From: Streptomyces sp. NBC_00353
Lineage (GTDB): Bacteria; Actinomycetota; Actinomycetes; Streptomycetales; Streptomycetaceae
Assembly (NCBI RefSeq): GCF_036108815.1
Contig: NZ_CP107985.1
Span: 4,650,001-4,714,000, forward strand
DNA length: 64,000 nt
Direction: 5' to 3'
The notes under the pieces are model-generated. The model saw nothing but the letters and a program-made list of their open reading frames with translations. It did not search any database and was not told the DNA's origin. This document shows, piece by piece, positions 48,385-57,019 of the stretch; the stretch's first letter is position 1, and each line of letters starts with the position of its first letter. The position numbers and the translations under genes were made by a program.

Positions 48385-48582
48385 TCGCTGGCCAAGCGCC
48401 CATACGACCTACGCCATGCGGCAGTCTCGACCTGGCTCAGTTCGGGCGTGGAACCTCAGGTGGTGGCGCAACGCGCCGGCCACAGCGTGGCCGTACTGTT
48501 CCGCGTCTACGCCAAGTGTCTGGATGGTGCCGCGGCGACGGCGAACGCCCGGATCGAAGCAACGCTGCGGGAGGGAAGGTAG
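48385..48582 (+). pseudogene. Tyrosine integrase remnant (C-terminal catalytic part)
   Basis: The plus-strand frame reads KRPYDLRHAAVSTWLSSGVE, later AQRAGHSVAVLFRVYAKCLD, which is the end of an actinomycete tyrosine recombinase of the pSAM2/SLP1-like type: Arg in LRH, His in AGHS and the nucleophile Tyr in RVYAK. The first catalytic Arg and the DNA-binding N-terminus are missing; upstream codons (48184-48384) are not integrase-like. It ends 165 bases from the 3' end of tRNA-Tyr. Confidence 0.75.
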
Positions 48583-48698
48583 CCCGGCTGAACGCTGCCC
48601 CACGCCTGCACCACACAAGCTGGTCACCACGCGAGATCTGACACGACAAGGTGAGACAAAGGCCCCATAACGAACTATCGGGCCCCACCCAAAGCGAA

Positions 48699-48736
48699 AG
48701 GGTCTGTGACCAACGTTTCCGCTGGTCACAGACCCT
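48699..48736 (-). terminator. tRNA-Tyr terminator
   Basis: AGGGTCTGTGACCA (48699-48712) and TGGTCACAGACCCT (48723-48736) pair perfectly over 14 bases with a 10-base loop, directly after the tRNA-Tyr 3' end. Confidence 0.85.
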
Positions 48737-48746
48737 CTTGTTCGTG

Positions 48747-48828
<82 letters not shown>

Positions 48829-48996
48829 TCGAACGACGCGCTGGAACTCCGTTTGACCGGGGCTCCTTGGCGACGACGTAAACGATACCTGATGACCGGG
48901 GGTGCTCCGCCACCTGATTGATCAGTGCTCGCGGCGGTCGGCGGTGGCTAGGCTTTGCCCTGTACCCACCGCATACGACGCAAGGAGCCACACGTC

Positions 48997-49485
48997 ATGG
49001 CCGACTCCAGTTTCGACATCGTCTCGAAGGTCGAGCGGCAGGAGGTCGACAACGCCCTCAACCAGGCCGCCAAGGAGATCTCGCAGCGCTACGACTTCAA
49101 GGGCACGGGTGCCTCGATCTCCTGGTCCGGCGAGAAGATCCTGATGGAGGCGAACGGCGAGGAGCGCGTGAAGGCGATCCTCGACATCTTCCAGTCCAAG
49201 CTGATCAAGCGGGGCATCTCGCTGAAGTCGCTGGACGCGGGCGAGCCGCAGCTGTCCGGCAAGGAGTACAAGATCTTCGCCACGATCGAGGAAGGCATCT
49301 CCCAGGAGAACGCCAAGAAGGTGGCGAAGATCATTCGCGATGAGGGTCCGAAGGGCGTCAAGGCGCAGGTCCAGGGCGATGAGCTGCGGGTCAGCTCGAA
49401 GAGCCGGGACGACCTGCAGGCCGTGCAGGCGCTGCTGAAGGGGCAGGACTTCGACTTCGCCGTGCAGTTCGTGAACTACCGCTAG
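48997..49485 (+). CDS. yajQ: YajQ-family nucleotide-binding protein
   Basis: A 162-residue cytoplasmic protein of UPF0234, known to bind nucleotides and in some bacteria cyclic di-GMP. It begins MADSSFDIVSKVERQEVDNA at ATG 48997 and contains the conserved RYDFKGTGASISW and YDFKG-type signature, and ends GQDFDFAVQFVNYR. The length and motifs are complete. It is transcribed away from tRNA-Tyr as a single gene. Confidence 0.94.
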   Translation: MADSSFDIVSKVERQEVDNALNQAAKEISQRYDFKGTGASISWSGEKILMEANGEERVKAILDIFQSKLIKRGISLKSLDAGEPQLSGKEYKIFATIEEGISQENAKKVAKIIRDEGPKGVKAQVQGDELRVSSKSRDDLQAVQALLKGQDFDFAVQFVNYR

Positions 49486-49715
49486 GCCATTCGGCCGCCC
49501 GGCCGGGCGCGGCGCGGGGTCGGGGCGGGGTGGCATGTGCCGGCCGGCCTCGCACCTCCGGGTGCGATGTCCGAATACCGCCGGTCGTAGGGGGCGGGCG
49601 GACGCAGACTTGTCGGTACGGAACGATGAATCGGGCAATGCGCGCGATTCGGGTGGCTGGGTGATTCGTCGCCCTGTACGGAGTCGCCCTGTACGGATGA
49701 AGAGAGGGACCGGCC

Positions 49716-50225
49716 ATGACCATGTACGCGACCGTCGACAGCCCGCTGGGCGAACTGCTGCTGGTCGGCGAGGAGGCAGCTGCCGAGGCGGGCGGTGTGG
49801 CGCTCGCGTCGCTCTCCGTGCCCGGCCAGAAGGGTGCCGCGGTCGTCCAGGACGGCTGGGTCCACGCACCGGAGGCCTTCGCCGGGATCGCCGGCCAGCT
49901 GCGGGCGTACTTCGAGGGCCGGCTGACTCACTTCGACATCGCGTACGTGCAGGGGCAGGGCACGGAGTTCCAGCGCCGGGTCTGGGGTGCACTGGACGCC
50001 GTCCCGTACGGGGAGACGGTGTCGTACGGACAGATTGCCGAGCGGATCGGCACGCCCGGGGCGGGCGTGCGGGCCGTGGGGACGGCGATCGGACGCAATC
50101 CTCTGCTGGTCGTACGCCCGTGCCATCGGGTGATCGGCGCGGACGGGGCGCTGCGGGGTTACGCGGGGGGTCTGGAGCGCAAGGAGCGACTTCTGGGGCT
50201 GGAAGGCGCCCTGGTGGTGCGCTGA
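49716..50225 (+). CDS. ogt: Methylated-DNA--protein-cysteine methyltransferase
   Basis: Suicide repair enzyme that transfers alkyl groups from O6-alkylguanine to its own cysteine. The 169-residue product has the active site PCHRV with C136, the helix-turn-helix segment VSYGQIAERIGTPGAGVRAV (about residues 102-121) and the N-terminal domain MTMYATVDSPLGELLL. It is followed 77 bases later by alkB, forming an alkylation-repair pair. There is no fused Ada regulatory domain. Confidence 0.95.
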   Translation: MTMYATVDSPLGELLLVGEEAAAEAGGVALASLSVPGQKGAAVVQDGWVHAPEAFAGIAGQLRAYFEGRLTHFDIAYVQGQGTEFQRRVWGALDAVPYGETVSYGQIAERIGTPGAGVRAVGTAIGRNPLLVVRPCHRVIGADGALRGYAGGLERKERLLGLEGALVVR

Positions 50226-50259
50226 GGGGCCGTGTGCTCCATGGGTGTGCGCTGAGCGG

Positions 50260-50310
50260 CTGAGTGCCGAATGGCGCTGAGTACCGAATGGCGGTGTGCT
50301 GAATGGCGGG
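50260..50310 (+). repeat. Three 17-bp tandem repeats spanning the alkB start
   Basis: CTGAGTGCCGAATGGCG (50260-50276), CTGAGTACCGAATGGCG (50277-50293) and GTGTGCTGAATGGCGGG (50294-50310) follow one another. The first two differ at one base. Each contains ATGGCG, and the third supplies the apparent alkB start codon. Confidence 0.75.
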
Positions 50311-50983
50311 TCTCTTCCCCAGGCCGCGGACCGTTGTGGCGCCGGGGGCGGTGCATGTGCCGGAGTGGCTGCCGGTGGAGCGGCAGCGCGAACTGGTCGA
50401 GGCGTGCCGGGAGTGGGCGCGGGGGCCGGTGCCGCTGCGGCACACGGTGTTGCCGGGTGGCGGGGTGATGTCCGTGCAGTCGGTCTGTGTGGGCTGGCAC
50501 TGGCAGCCGTACCGCTATTCGCGCACTGCGGATGATGTGAACGGCGCCCGGGTGGCCGAATTCCCGGACTGGTTGGTGGATTTGGGGCGGGCGGCGCTGG
50601 CCGAGGCGTACGGGGAGGAGTACCCGGCCGAGGCGTATGCGCCCGACACTGCGCTGATCAACTTCTATGACGGTGCGGCCAGGATGGGCATGCACCAGGA
50701 CAAGGAGGAGCGCTCGGACGCTCCGGTCGTCTCGCTCAGCATCGGCGATACGTGCGTCTTCCGATTCGGCAACACCGAGGACCGTGGACGTCCTTACACG
50801 GATCTGGAGTTGGCTTCCGGCGACCTGTTCGTCTTCGGCGGGCCGTCACGCTTCGCGTTTCACGGCGTGCCGAAGGTCTGTCCGGGGACGGCTGATCCTG
50901 CGACGGGTATGAGCGGTGGCCGGCTCAATGTGACGCTGCGCGAGACCGGCCTGGGCGGACCGGGCGCGGACGGGCGTCAGTGA
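50303..50983 (+). CDS. alkB: AlkB-type alpha-ketoglutarate-dependent DNA demethylase
   Basis: Fe(II)/2-oxoglutarate dioxygenase that oxidises 1-methyladenine and 3-methylcytosine. The 226-residue product has the iron ligands H131 and D133 (GMHQDKEE) and H187 (FAFHGV), and the 2-oxoglutarate arginines R207 and R213 in GRLNVTLRETG. The substrate-lid residues FYDGAARMGM precede the HxD motif. No ribosome binding site precedes ATG 50303, which lies in a tandem repeat, so the start is uncertain. The 3' end overlaps the convergent gene at 50977 by 7 bases. Confidence 0.93.
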   Translation: MAGLFPRPRTVVAPGAVHVPEWLPVERQRELVEACREWARGPVPLRHTVLPGGGVMSVQSVCVGWHWQPYRYSRTADDVNGARVAEFPDWLVDLGRAALAEAYGEEYPAEAYAPDTALINFYDGAARMGMHQDKEERSDAPVVSLSIGDTCVFRFGNTEDRGRPYTDLELASGDLFVFGGPSRFAFHGVPKVCPGTADPATGMSGGRLNVTLRETGLGGPGADGRQ

Positions 50984-51249
50984 CGTTCTCGTGAGTTCCC
51001 GAAGAGCAGGCGGTAGATGATGAGCAGCACCAGTGAGCCGCCGATGGCGGAGATCCACGTCGTGGTGTCGTAGAAGTCGTTGGAGATCGGCCGGTCGAGG
51101 AAGTGCGACGATATCCAGCCGCCGATGAAGGCGCCGATGATTCCGATGAGGGTGGTGCCGACCAGCCCGCCCGGGTCTCGGCCGGGGAGCAGGACCTTGG
51201 CAATGGCTCCGGCCAGCAGTCCGAGAATGATCCAACCGATGATGCTCAT
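50977..51249 (-). CDS. GlsB/YeaQ/YmgE-family small membrane protein
   Basis: A 90-residue transglycosylase-associated-protein family member, starting MSIIGWIILGLLAGAIAKVL. Three hydrophobic segments are visible, with the family motif PGRDPGGLVGTTLIGIIGAF. Members are stress-induced inner-membrane proteins of unknown mechanism. Its tail overlaps the alkB end by 7 bases in convergent orientation. Confidence 0.9.
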   Translation of the reverse strand: MSIIGWIILGLLAGAIAKVLLPGRDPGGLVGTTLIGIIGAFIGGWISSHFLDRPISNDFYDTTTWISAIGGSLVLLIIYRLLFGNSRERH

Positions 51250-51368
51250 GTTGCCGAACCTACCCTTCGCCTGGTTGTGAAACCCAAGACGTTGCACAGG
51301 GCTGGGTGGTTGCCGGTCGAGCGGAAAGAGTGGCAGGTCACAGCGGGCTCTGCGGGCTCACAGCGGGC

Positions 51369-51713
51369 TCAGATGCGGGCGTTGTAGTCCGGCCAGGGTT
51401 GCAGTTCCGGTGCGTCGTCGTCGAGGTCCTCTCCGTACCAGCCGGTTCCGTCCAGCAGGGCGACGAGTGACTGTTGGCCGGAGAGGGCGGGTCCACCGGT
51501 GAGCGGCAACAGCTCGCGTTCCGGATCGCGGCCGCCGTCGGTGGTGCGGTTACGGAGGGCGGTGGGCAGCGGCGGCGGGGGAAAGCCGGGGGTCGCCGCC
51601 GCCCGGGCCACGTCTTCGGTGGTGCGGGCTGCGGGGAGGAGACGCTTCTCCCGTCGCGGGGTGATGTGCGCTGTCCGCTCGACGACTGTCAGCAACTGCT
51701 CGGTGTCGTTCAT
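51369..51713 (-). CDS. Hypothetical protein
   Basis: A 114-residue soluble protein from ATG 51713 (MNDTEQLLTVVERTAHITPR) with a proline-rich centre and an acidic, Trp-containing end (GTGWYGEDLDDDAPELQPWP). I recognise no family and see no ribosome binding site, so it could start elsewhere. Codon bias supports coding. Confidence 0.5.
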   Translation of the reverse strand: MNDTEQLLTVVERTAHITPRREKRLLPAARTTEDVARAAATPGFPPPPLPTALRNRTTDGGRDPERELLPLTGGPALSGQQSLVALLDGTGWYGEDLDDDAPELQPWPDYNARI

Positions 51714-51814
51714 GGGTTCATGGTGGACGACGGCACTGACAGCGGGCAGTTGGCGGGTCGACGAGGTGGTCTTCGGCGGCTGCGCCGCCTCGCGGTCCGG
51801 TTGTCCGGCCTGCG

Positions 51815-52207
51815 TCACCGTCCGGCGAACGGCTCGTCCGTTCGCACGATTTCCTTGCCGAAGGGCATGAGGGAGACCGGGATCAGCTTGAAGTTGGCGA
51901 CGCCCAGTGGGATGCCGATGATCGTGAGGCAGAGGACGATCCCGGTGGTGATGTGGCCGAGGGCGAGCCACCAGCCGGCCAGGATCAGCCAGAGGACGTT
52001 GCCCACGCAGGAGGGCGCGCCGGCGTCGCGGCGGTCGACGACCGTGTAGCCGAACGGCCAGAGGGCGTAGAGGCCGATACGGAAGGCGGCCAGGCCGAAC
52101 GGGATGCCGATGATGGTGATGCAGAGGAGGATGCCGGCGGCTATGTAGGCGAGGAACATCCAGAAGCCGCACAGGACCAGCCATATGACGTTCAGGATTG
52201 TCTTCAC
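51815..52207 (-). CDS. YccF-domain inner membrane protein
   Basis: A 130-residue protein with two copies of the YccF motif: ILNVIWLVLCGFWMFLAYIA with IGIPFGLAAFRIGLYALWPF, and VGNVLWLILAGWWLALGHIT with IGIPLGVANFKLIPVSLMPF. Four hydrophobic segments are present. The function is unknown. Its GTG start overlaps the stop of htpX by four bases (GTGA), so the two are translationally coupled. Confidence 0.92.
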   Translation of the reverse strand: MKTILNVIWLVLCGFWMFLAYIAAGILLCITIIGIPFGLAAFRIGLYALWPFGYTVVDRRDAGAPSCVGNVLWLILAGWWLALGHITTGIVLCLTIIGIPLGVANFKLIPVSLMPFGKEIVRTDEPFAGR

Positions 52208-53067
52208 GGGCGATGACCTGCCATCTGCTCGAGTCGGGCGATGCGCTCCGCCATCGGCGGATGTGTCGAGAACATCTTGGACATGCCCTGGCCGGGGCGG
52301 AACGGGTTCGCGATCATCATGTGGCTCGCGGTCTCGATCTTCGGCTCAGGGGGCAGGGGGAGCTGTTTTGTTCCGGCGTCCAGTTTGCGCAGGGCGCCGG
52401 CGAGGGCCAGGGGGTCACCGGTCAGCCGGGCACCCGAAGCGTCTGCTTCGTACTCACGGGAGCGGCTGACGGCGAGCTGGATGACGGAGGCGGCGAGGGG
52501 GCCCAGGATCATGATCAGCAGCATCCCGAGGATGCCGGGGCCTTCGTCGTCGTTGGATCGGCCCACGGGGATCAGCCAGGCGAAGTTCACCAGGAACATG
52601 ACGACGGAGGCGAGTGCTCCGGCGACGGATGAGATCAGGATGTCGCGGTTGTAGACGTGGCTGAGCTCGTGGCCGAGGACTCCGCGCAGTTCGCGTTCGT
52701 CCAGGATCTGGAGGATGCCTTCGGTGCAGCAGACTGCCGCGTTGCGCGGGTTGCGTCCGGTGGCGAATGCGTTGGGTGCCTGGGTCGGGGAGATGTAGAG
52801 CCGTGGCATGGGCTGCCTGGCTGCGGTGGAGAGTTCGCGGACGATGCGGTAGAGCTGTGGCGCTTCGAACTCGCTGACCGGGCGGGCCCGCATGGCTCTG
52901 AGTGCGAGCTTGTCGCTGTTCCAGTAGGCGTAGGCGTTGGTGCCTACTGCTACGACGAGCGCGACGACGAGGCCTGTACGTCCGAAGAAGCTGCCGATGA
53001 CGATGATGAGTGCTGACAGGCCCCCGAGGAGTACGGCGGTTCTCAGCCCGTTGTGCCGGCGGTGCAC
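52204..53067 (-). CDS. htpX: M48 membrane metalloprotease HtpX
   Basis: Zinc protease for membrane-protein quality control. The 287-residue product starts at GTG 53067 and has two N-terminal membrane helices (about residues 10-28 and 32-50), the zinc site HELSH at 133-137, the third ligand glutamate in SREYEADASG (about 210), and further hydrophobic segments in between. It is coupled to the YccF gene. Confidence 0.95.
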   Translation of the reverse strand: MHRRHNGLRTAVLLGGLSALIIVIGSFFGRTGLVVALVVAVGTNAYAYWNSDKLALRAMRARPVSEFEAPQLYRIVRELSTAARQPMPRLYISPTQAPNAFATGRNPRNAAVCCTEGILQILDERELRGVLGHELSHVYNRDILISSVAGALASVVMFLVNFAWLIPVGRSNDDEGPGILGMLLIMILGPLAASVIQLAVSRSREYEADASGARLTGDPLALAGALRKLDAGTKQLPLPPEPKIETASHMMIANPFRPGQGMSKMFSTHPPMAERIARLEQMAGHRP

Positions 53068-53289
53068 GGTACGCCCTCCAAGTGGTGCAGCAGGGGAACC
53101 CTTTGCTGGTGGTGCTCCACTCCCCAGTGGAGCCTCCTGTACTGGTCAACGCCAGGCGAGGAGAGCTAGTTCCCTTGTGCGCACGGCCGGAGGGCGGGCC
53201 GTGTCCGGCGGCTTGCCCGGCTGTTGGGGCCGGAGCAGCCATTGGGCCGTACGGGTGTCGGGGGTCGGTGCGGGGCGGCGCCGGGTGGG

Positions 53290-53751
53290 TCAGCGCTGGG
53301 CGGGGAGTTCGGCGAGCGCGAGGGCCTCGGGGTCGGGTTTGACCTCGCTGGTGCAGTGGGCGCAGCGGGAGGCGATGGCGGGGATCTCGGTGTAGCAGCG
53401 GGGGCAGTCGCGCAGGGCGGCCTTGATGTCGACCTTCTGGTCCTTGCTGGGCGCGAAGCGGTTCTGGACCTTGGTCATCGGGACGACGACGCAGAAGTAG
53501 AGCACCGCGGCGGTGATCAGGAAGGCGATGGTGGCGGCGAGGAACTTTCCGTACGGAAATTCTGCGCCCTCGACCGTGAACCGGGCATTGCTGAAGTCGC
53601 CGACGGAGCCGGTGGCGAGGCCGATCAGGGGCGTGATGAAGGCGGTGCTGAAACCGGTGACGACTGCGGTGAACGCGGCTCCGACGGCGAGTCCGATCGC
53701 CATGGAGATGACGTTTCCGCGCAGGATGAAGTCCTTGAACCCGTTCAGCAC
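53290..53751 (-). CDS. mscL: Large-conductance mechanosensitive channel with C-terminal zinc ribbon
   Basis: Pentameric stretch-activated channel that releases solutes on osmotic downshock. GTG 53751 follows GAGGAG. Residues 1-100 are MscL: the N-terminal helix and TM1 (FKDFILRGNVISMAIGLAVG), the periplasmic loop and TM2 (LAATIAFLITAAVLYFCVVV). From residue 116 a zinc ribbon follows: C116, C119, C130, C133 (CPRCYTEIPAIASRCAHC). That cytoplasmic ribbon replaces the usual coiled coil and is known in some actinobacterial MscL proteins. 153 residues in all. Confidence 0.92.
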   Translation of the reverse strand: MLNGFKDFILRGNVISMAIGLAVGAAFTAVVTGFSTAFITPLIGLATGSVGDFSNARFTVEGAEFPYGKFLAATIAFLITAAVLYFCVVVPMTKVQNRFAPSKDQKVDIKAALRDCPRCYTEIPAIASRCAHCTSEVKPDPEALALAELPAQR

Positions 53752-53870
53752 TGCTCTCGCTCCTCTTCGCTGTGTGCGTGTGTGTGTCGTACGTCTGTGT
53801 CGTTGTGCGGGCATGACCCTGCCCTGTTCCGTCCGCTCGGGGCAAACCGATCTTGGGCGGGGACGCCGGG

Positions 53871-55445
53871 TCAGAAGAGGTTGACCGCGGCGAACCGGAG
53901 CACGAGCTGCGGGGCGCCGGAGAGCACGATGCCGACCGCGGCGGTGAGGGCGATCGCCGTGGTGAGCGAGACGGGTGCCGCTACGGGTGCGCGCAGGGTC
54001 TGGACCGCCACCGCCGGGCCGTCGGCCAGGGCGGCGGCCGGGGCCGGGGCGGCCGGCTCGGCCTCTTCCGGAGCGCGGAACAGCGCCGCCGTCCACTGCA
54101 GGTAGTAGTAGAGCGCGATCACGACGTTCACGGCCATGACGACGGCGAGCCAGCCGAGTCCTGCGTCCACGGCCGCGGAGAAGACCGTGACCTTGGCGAA
54201 GAGGCCGACGATGCCCGGCGGGAGACCGGCCAGGCAGAGCAGGAAGAAGCCCATCGCGAGGGCGGTGAGCGGGCGGGTGGCGTACAGGCCTCGGTAGTCG
54301 GAGAGGCGGTTGTCCGGCTTCGTGCGGGCGACAAGGGCGGCCACGGCGAAGGCGCCGAGGTTCACGACGGCGTACATGAGGGCGTACGCGACGGTGGAGC
54401 CGATCTGTTCGTCGCCGGAGTAGGCGGCGGAGGCGATCGGCACAAGGAGGTAGCCGGCCTGGGCGATGGACGACCAGGCGAGCAGGCGTACGGCGCTGCG
54501 GGCGCGGGTGGCGGTCTGGCGCAGGGCCGCGACGTTACCGACGGTCATGGTGAGGGCGGCGACGACGGCGAGGGCCGGTCCCCAGACGTCGGCGTACGAC
54601 GGGAACGCGATCACGGTGACGAGGATCAGCCCGGAGAAGCCGACGGCTTTGCCGACGACCGACAGGTAGGCGGCGACCGGCAGCGGGGCGCCGACGTAGG
54701 TGTCGGGGACCCAGAAGTGGAACGGTGCCGCTGCCGTCTTGAAGGCGAAGCCGACGAGGGTGAGGGCGACGCCCGCCATGGCGAGGGTGGAGAGCTGGTC
54801 GGGGACGTCGTGGAGGCGGGTGGCGAGTTCCGTGAGGTGGAGGGTGCCGGTCGTGGCGTACACGAAGCTGACGCCGAGGAGCATCACGGCGGTCGCGACG
54901 ACGGAGGAGAGGAAGAACTTGAGGGCCGCCTCGGAGGAGCGCCGGTCGTCGCGCTTGATGCCGACGAGGGCGAAGGCGGGCAGGGATGCGACTTCGAGGG
55001 CGACGACAAGGGTGGCGAGGTCGCGGGCGGCGGGCAGGAGTGCGGCGCCTGCCGCGGAGGACAGGAGCAGGAACCAGAATTCGCCGGCGGGGAGTCTGCG
55101 GGTGTCGCCGAAGGAGAGCAGCGCGGTGAGCAGGGCGCCGCCGAGGACGAGGACCTGGATGATCAGGGCGAAGTGGTCGGCGGTGTAGCTGCAGGCTTCG
55201 GTGCCGGTCCCCGTGGTGAGGCAGAAGGTGGAGTGGTTCCCGCCGCGCAGCGGGATGAGGAGGGCGAGGCCGGCCACGAGTGCGGCGATGCTCGCCAGGC
55301 CGAGGAGGGGTTTGCGTTCCTCGGGGAGGAAGAGGTCGGCGACGAGGATGATCAGGGCGACCGTCGCGACGACGACGGGGGGCGCGATGGCGAGCCAGTC
55401 GACGGACTGGACGAGGCTGGTGGTGCTGTCGGCCGCTGTGGTCAC
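53871..55445 (-). CDS. nuoN: NADH-quinone oxidoreductase subunit N
   Basis: Antiporter-like proton-pumping subunit of the complex I membrane arm, 524 residues with about 14 helices. The conserved charges are present: E151 in ALEVASLPAF and K236 in GFAFKTAAAPFH. GTG 55445 overlaps the nuoM stop by four bases; an open frame further upstream is antisense-like and rejected. It is the last gene of the operon. An Ala/Pro-rich insert near residue 460-490 is unusual but within the family. Confidence 0.95.
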   Translation of the reverse strand: MTTAADSTTSLVQSVDWLAIAPPVVVATVALIILVADLFLPEERKPLLGLASIAALVAGLALLIPLRGGNHSTFCLTTGTGTEACSYTADHFALIIQVLVLGGALLTALLSFGDTRRLPAGEFWFLLLSSAAGAALLPAARDLATLVVALEVASLPAFALVGIKRDDRRSSEAALKFFLSSVVATAVMLLGVSFVYATTGTLHLTELATRLHDVPDQLSTLAMAGVALTLVGFAFKTAAAPFHFWVPDTYVGAPLPVAAYLSVVGKAVGFSGLILVTVIAFPSYADVWGPALAVVAALTMTVGNVAALRQTATRARSAVRLLAWSSIAQAGYLLVPIASAAYSGDEQIGSTVAYALMYAVVNLGAFAVAALVARTKPDNRLSDYRGLYATRPLTALAMGFFLLCLAGLPPGIVGLFAKVTVFSAAVDAGLGWLAVVMAVNVVIALYYYLQWTAALFRAPEEAEPAAPAPAAALADGPAVAVQTLRAPVAAPVSLTTAIALTAAVGIVLSGAPQLVLRFAAVNLF

Positions 55446-57016
55446 GACTTGCCTCCTGCGAGGAGCTTCTGCACGGCCGGGTCGGTGAGGCCGAGGAGGA
55501 CGGCGGGCCACAGGCCGGCGAGGACGGTGAGGGCGGCGAGCGGGGTCCAGGCGGCGAACTCGTACGTCTGGATGTCTGCGATCCGGTGCGGTTCCTCGCG
55601 CTTCTCGCCCATGCAGACGCGGCGTACCACGATGAGCATGTATGCGGCGGTGAGCAGGGTGCCGAACGCGCCGATCGACATGAAGGTGAGGAAGGCCGGG
55701 CGGCTGAGGCCCCGGGCCGGGTCGAAGGCGCCGAACAGGGTGAGCATCTCGCCCCAGAATCCGGCGAGTCCGGGCAGGCCGAGCGAGGCTACGGCGGCGA
55801 AGGCGAGGAGGCCTCCGAGGCGGGGGGCGCGGCCGTAGAGGGCGGCTCCGGTGGCGCCGGCCAGGGTGTCGAGGTCGGCGGTGCCGTACCGGTCCTTGAC
55901 AGCGCCGACCAGGAAGAACAGCAGGCCGGTGATGAGGCCGTGGGCGATGTTGGCGAAGAGCGCGCCGTTGACGCCGGTGGGGGTCATGGTCGCGATGCCG
56001 AGGAGTACGAAGCCCATGTGGCCGACGGAGGAGTACGCGATCAGGCGCTTCAGGTCGCCCTTGGAACCGGGGCGGGCGAGCGCCAGGCAGGCGAGCGATC
56101 CGTAGACGATGCCGACGACTGCGAACGCGGCGAGGTACGGCGCGAAGGTGTGCATTCCGTCGGGGGTGATGGGCAGCAGGATGCGGACGAACCCGTACGT
56201 GCCCATTTTCAGCAGGACGCCTGCGAGGAGCACCGAGCCGACGGTCGGGGCGGCGGTGTGGGCGTCCGGCAGCCAGCTGTGCAGCGGCCACATCGGGGTC
56301 TTCACGGCGAGCCCGATGCCGATCGCCAGTACGGCGATGACCTGCACGGACGAGGTGAGCCCACGGCCGTTGTCAGTGGCGAGTGCCACCATGTCGAAGG
56401 TGCCGCTCTTCAGTCCGATGAGGAGGAGGCCCAGCAGCATGATCACGGAGCCGAGCAGCGTGTAGAGGATGAATTTCCAGGCGGCTGCCTGCCTCTGTGC
56501 GCCGCCCCAGCGGGCGATGAGGAAGTACATCGGGATGAGGACCATCTCGAACGCCAGGAAGAACAGCAGCAGGTCGAGGACGGCGAAGGTCGCGAGGGTG
56601 CCGGACTCGAGGACGAGGACGAGTGCGACGAAGGCCTTCGGGGAGGGGCCGTCGGGCATTTTGAAGTAGCTGTAGAGCGCGCAGAGGAAGGTCAGCAGCG
56701 CGGTCAGCACGAGAAGGGGGAGCGAGATGCCGTCGATGCCGAGGTGGATGCGGACGTCGAGCGCCGGGATCCAGCTGATGTCGGTGGTGGCCTGCATCTT
56801 CGACGGGTGGTCGTGGTCGAAGCCGAGGGCCAGCACGATCGCGGCGACGAGGATCGCGCCGGTGACGGTCACGCCGTGGCGGAGCACGGCCTGGTCGGGG
56901 TTCTTTCCCCGCAGCCCGGGCGGGGCCGGCAGGAGGGCGGCGACGGCGCCGACGAGCGGGCCCACGACGATGAACGCGAGAAGGAACTGCATCACGGATT
57001 CGCTGATATCGATCAC
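55442..57016 (-). CDS. nuoM: NADH-quinone oxidoreductase subunit M
   Basis: A 524-residue antiporter-like subunit with about 14 membrane helices. Key residues are intact: E157 in LAFEMVLIPM and K239 in GLAVKTPMWPLH. The Phe/Trp-rich HSWLPDAHTAAPTVGSVLLA loop is typical. GTG 57016 starts MIDISESVMQ. It is three bases downstream of nuoL and overlaps nuoN. Confidence 0.96.
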   Translation of the reverse strand: MIDISESVMQFLLAFIVVGPLVGAVAALLPAPPGLRGKNPDQAVLRHGVTVTGAILVAAIVLALGFDHDHPSKMQATTDISWIPALDVRIHLGIDGISLPLLVLTALLTFLCALYSYFKMPDGPSPKAFVALVLVLESGTLATFAVLDLLLFFLAFEMVLIPMYFLIARWGGAQRQAAAWKFILYTLLGSVIMLLGLLLIGLKSGTFDMVALATDNGRGLTSSVQVIAVLAIGIGLAVKTPMWPLHSWLPDAHTAAPTVGSVLLAGVLLKMGTYGFVRILLPITPDGMHTFAPYLAAFAVVGIVYGSLACLALARPGSKGDLKRLIAYSSVGHMGFVLLGIATMTPTGVNGALFANIAHGLITGLLFFLVGAVKDRYGTADLDTLAGATGAALYGRAPRLGGLLAFAAVASLGLPGLAGFWGEMLTLFGAFDPARGLSRPAFLTFMSIGAFGTLLTAAYMLIVVRRVCMGEKREEPHRIADIQTYEFAAWTPLAALTVLAGLWPAVLLGLTDPAVQKLLAGGKS

Positions 57017-57019
57017 GGC

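Larger units (their letters stand above)
34703..48746. mobile_element. Accessory island ending at tRNA-Tyr, probable degraded integrative element(s)
   Basis: Between the conserved genes at 34702 and tRNA-Tyr the gene density falls and genes are small, orphan or broken. An integrase C-terminal remnant lies directly next to the 3' end of tRNA-Tyr, as expected for an element inserted in a tRNA gene. A transposase remnant, a GNAT remnant and a duplicated gene pair add to the picture. I found no second copy of the tRNA-Tyr 3' end, so the left boundary is not defined. The extent is inferred from gene content. Confidence 0.4.

Noticed and set aside
34703..48746. A complete integrative element or prophage
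   Set aside because: No full integrase, excisionase, replication, transfer or structural phage gene is visible, and no matching second attachment site was found; only remnants remain.
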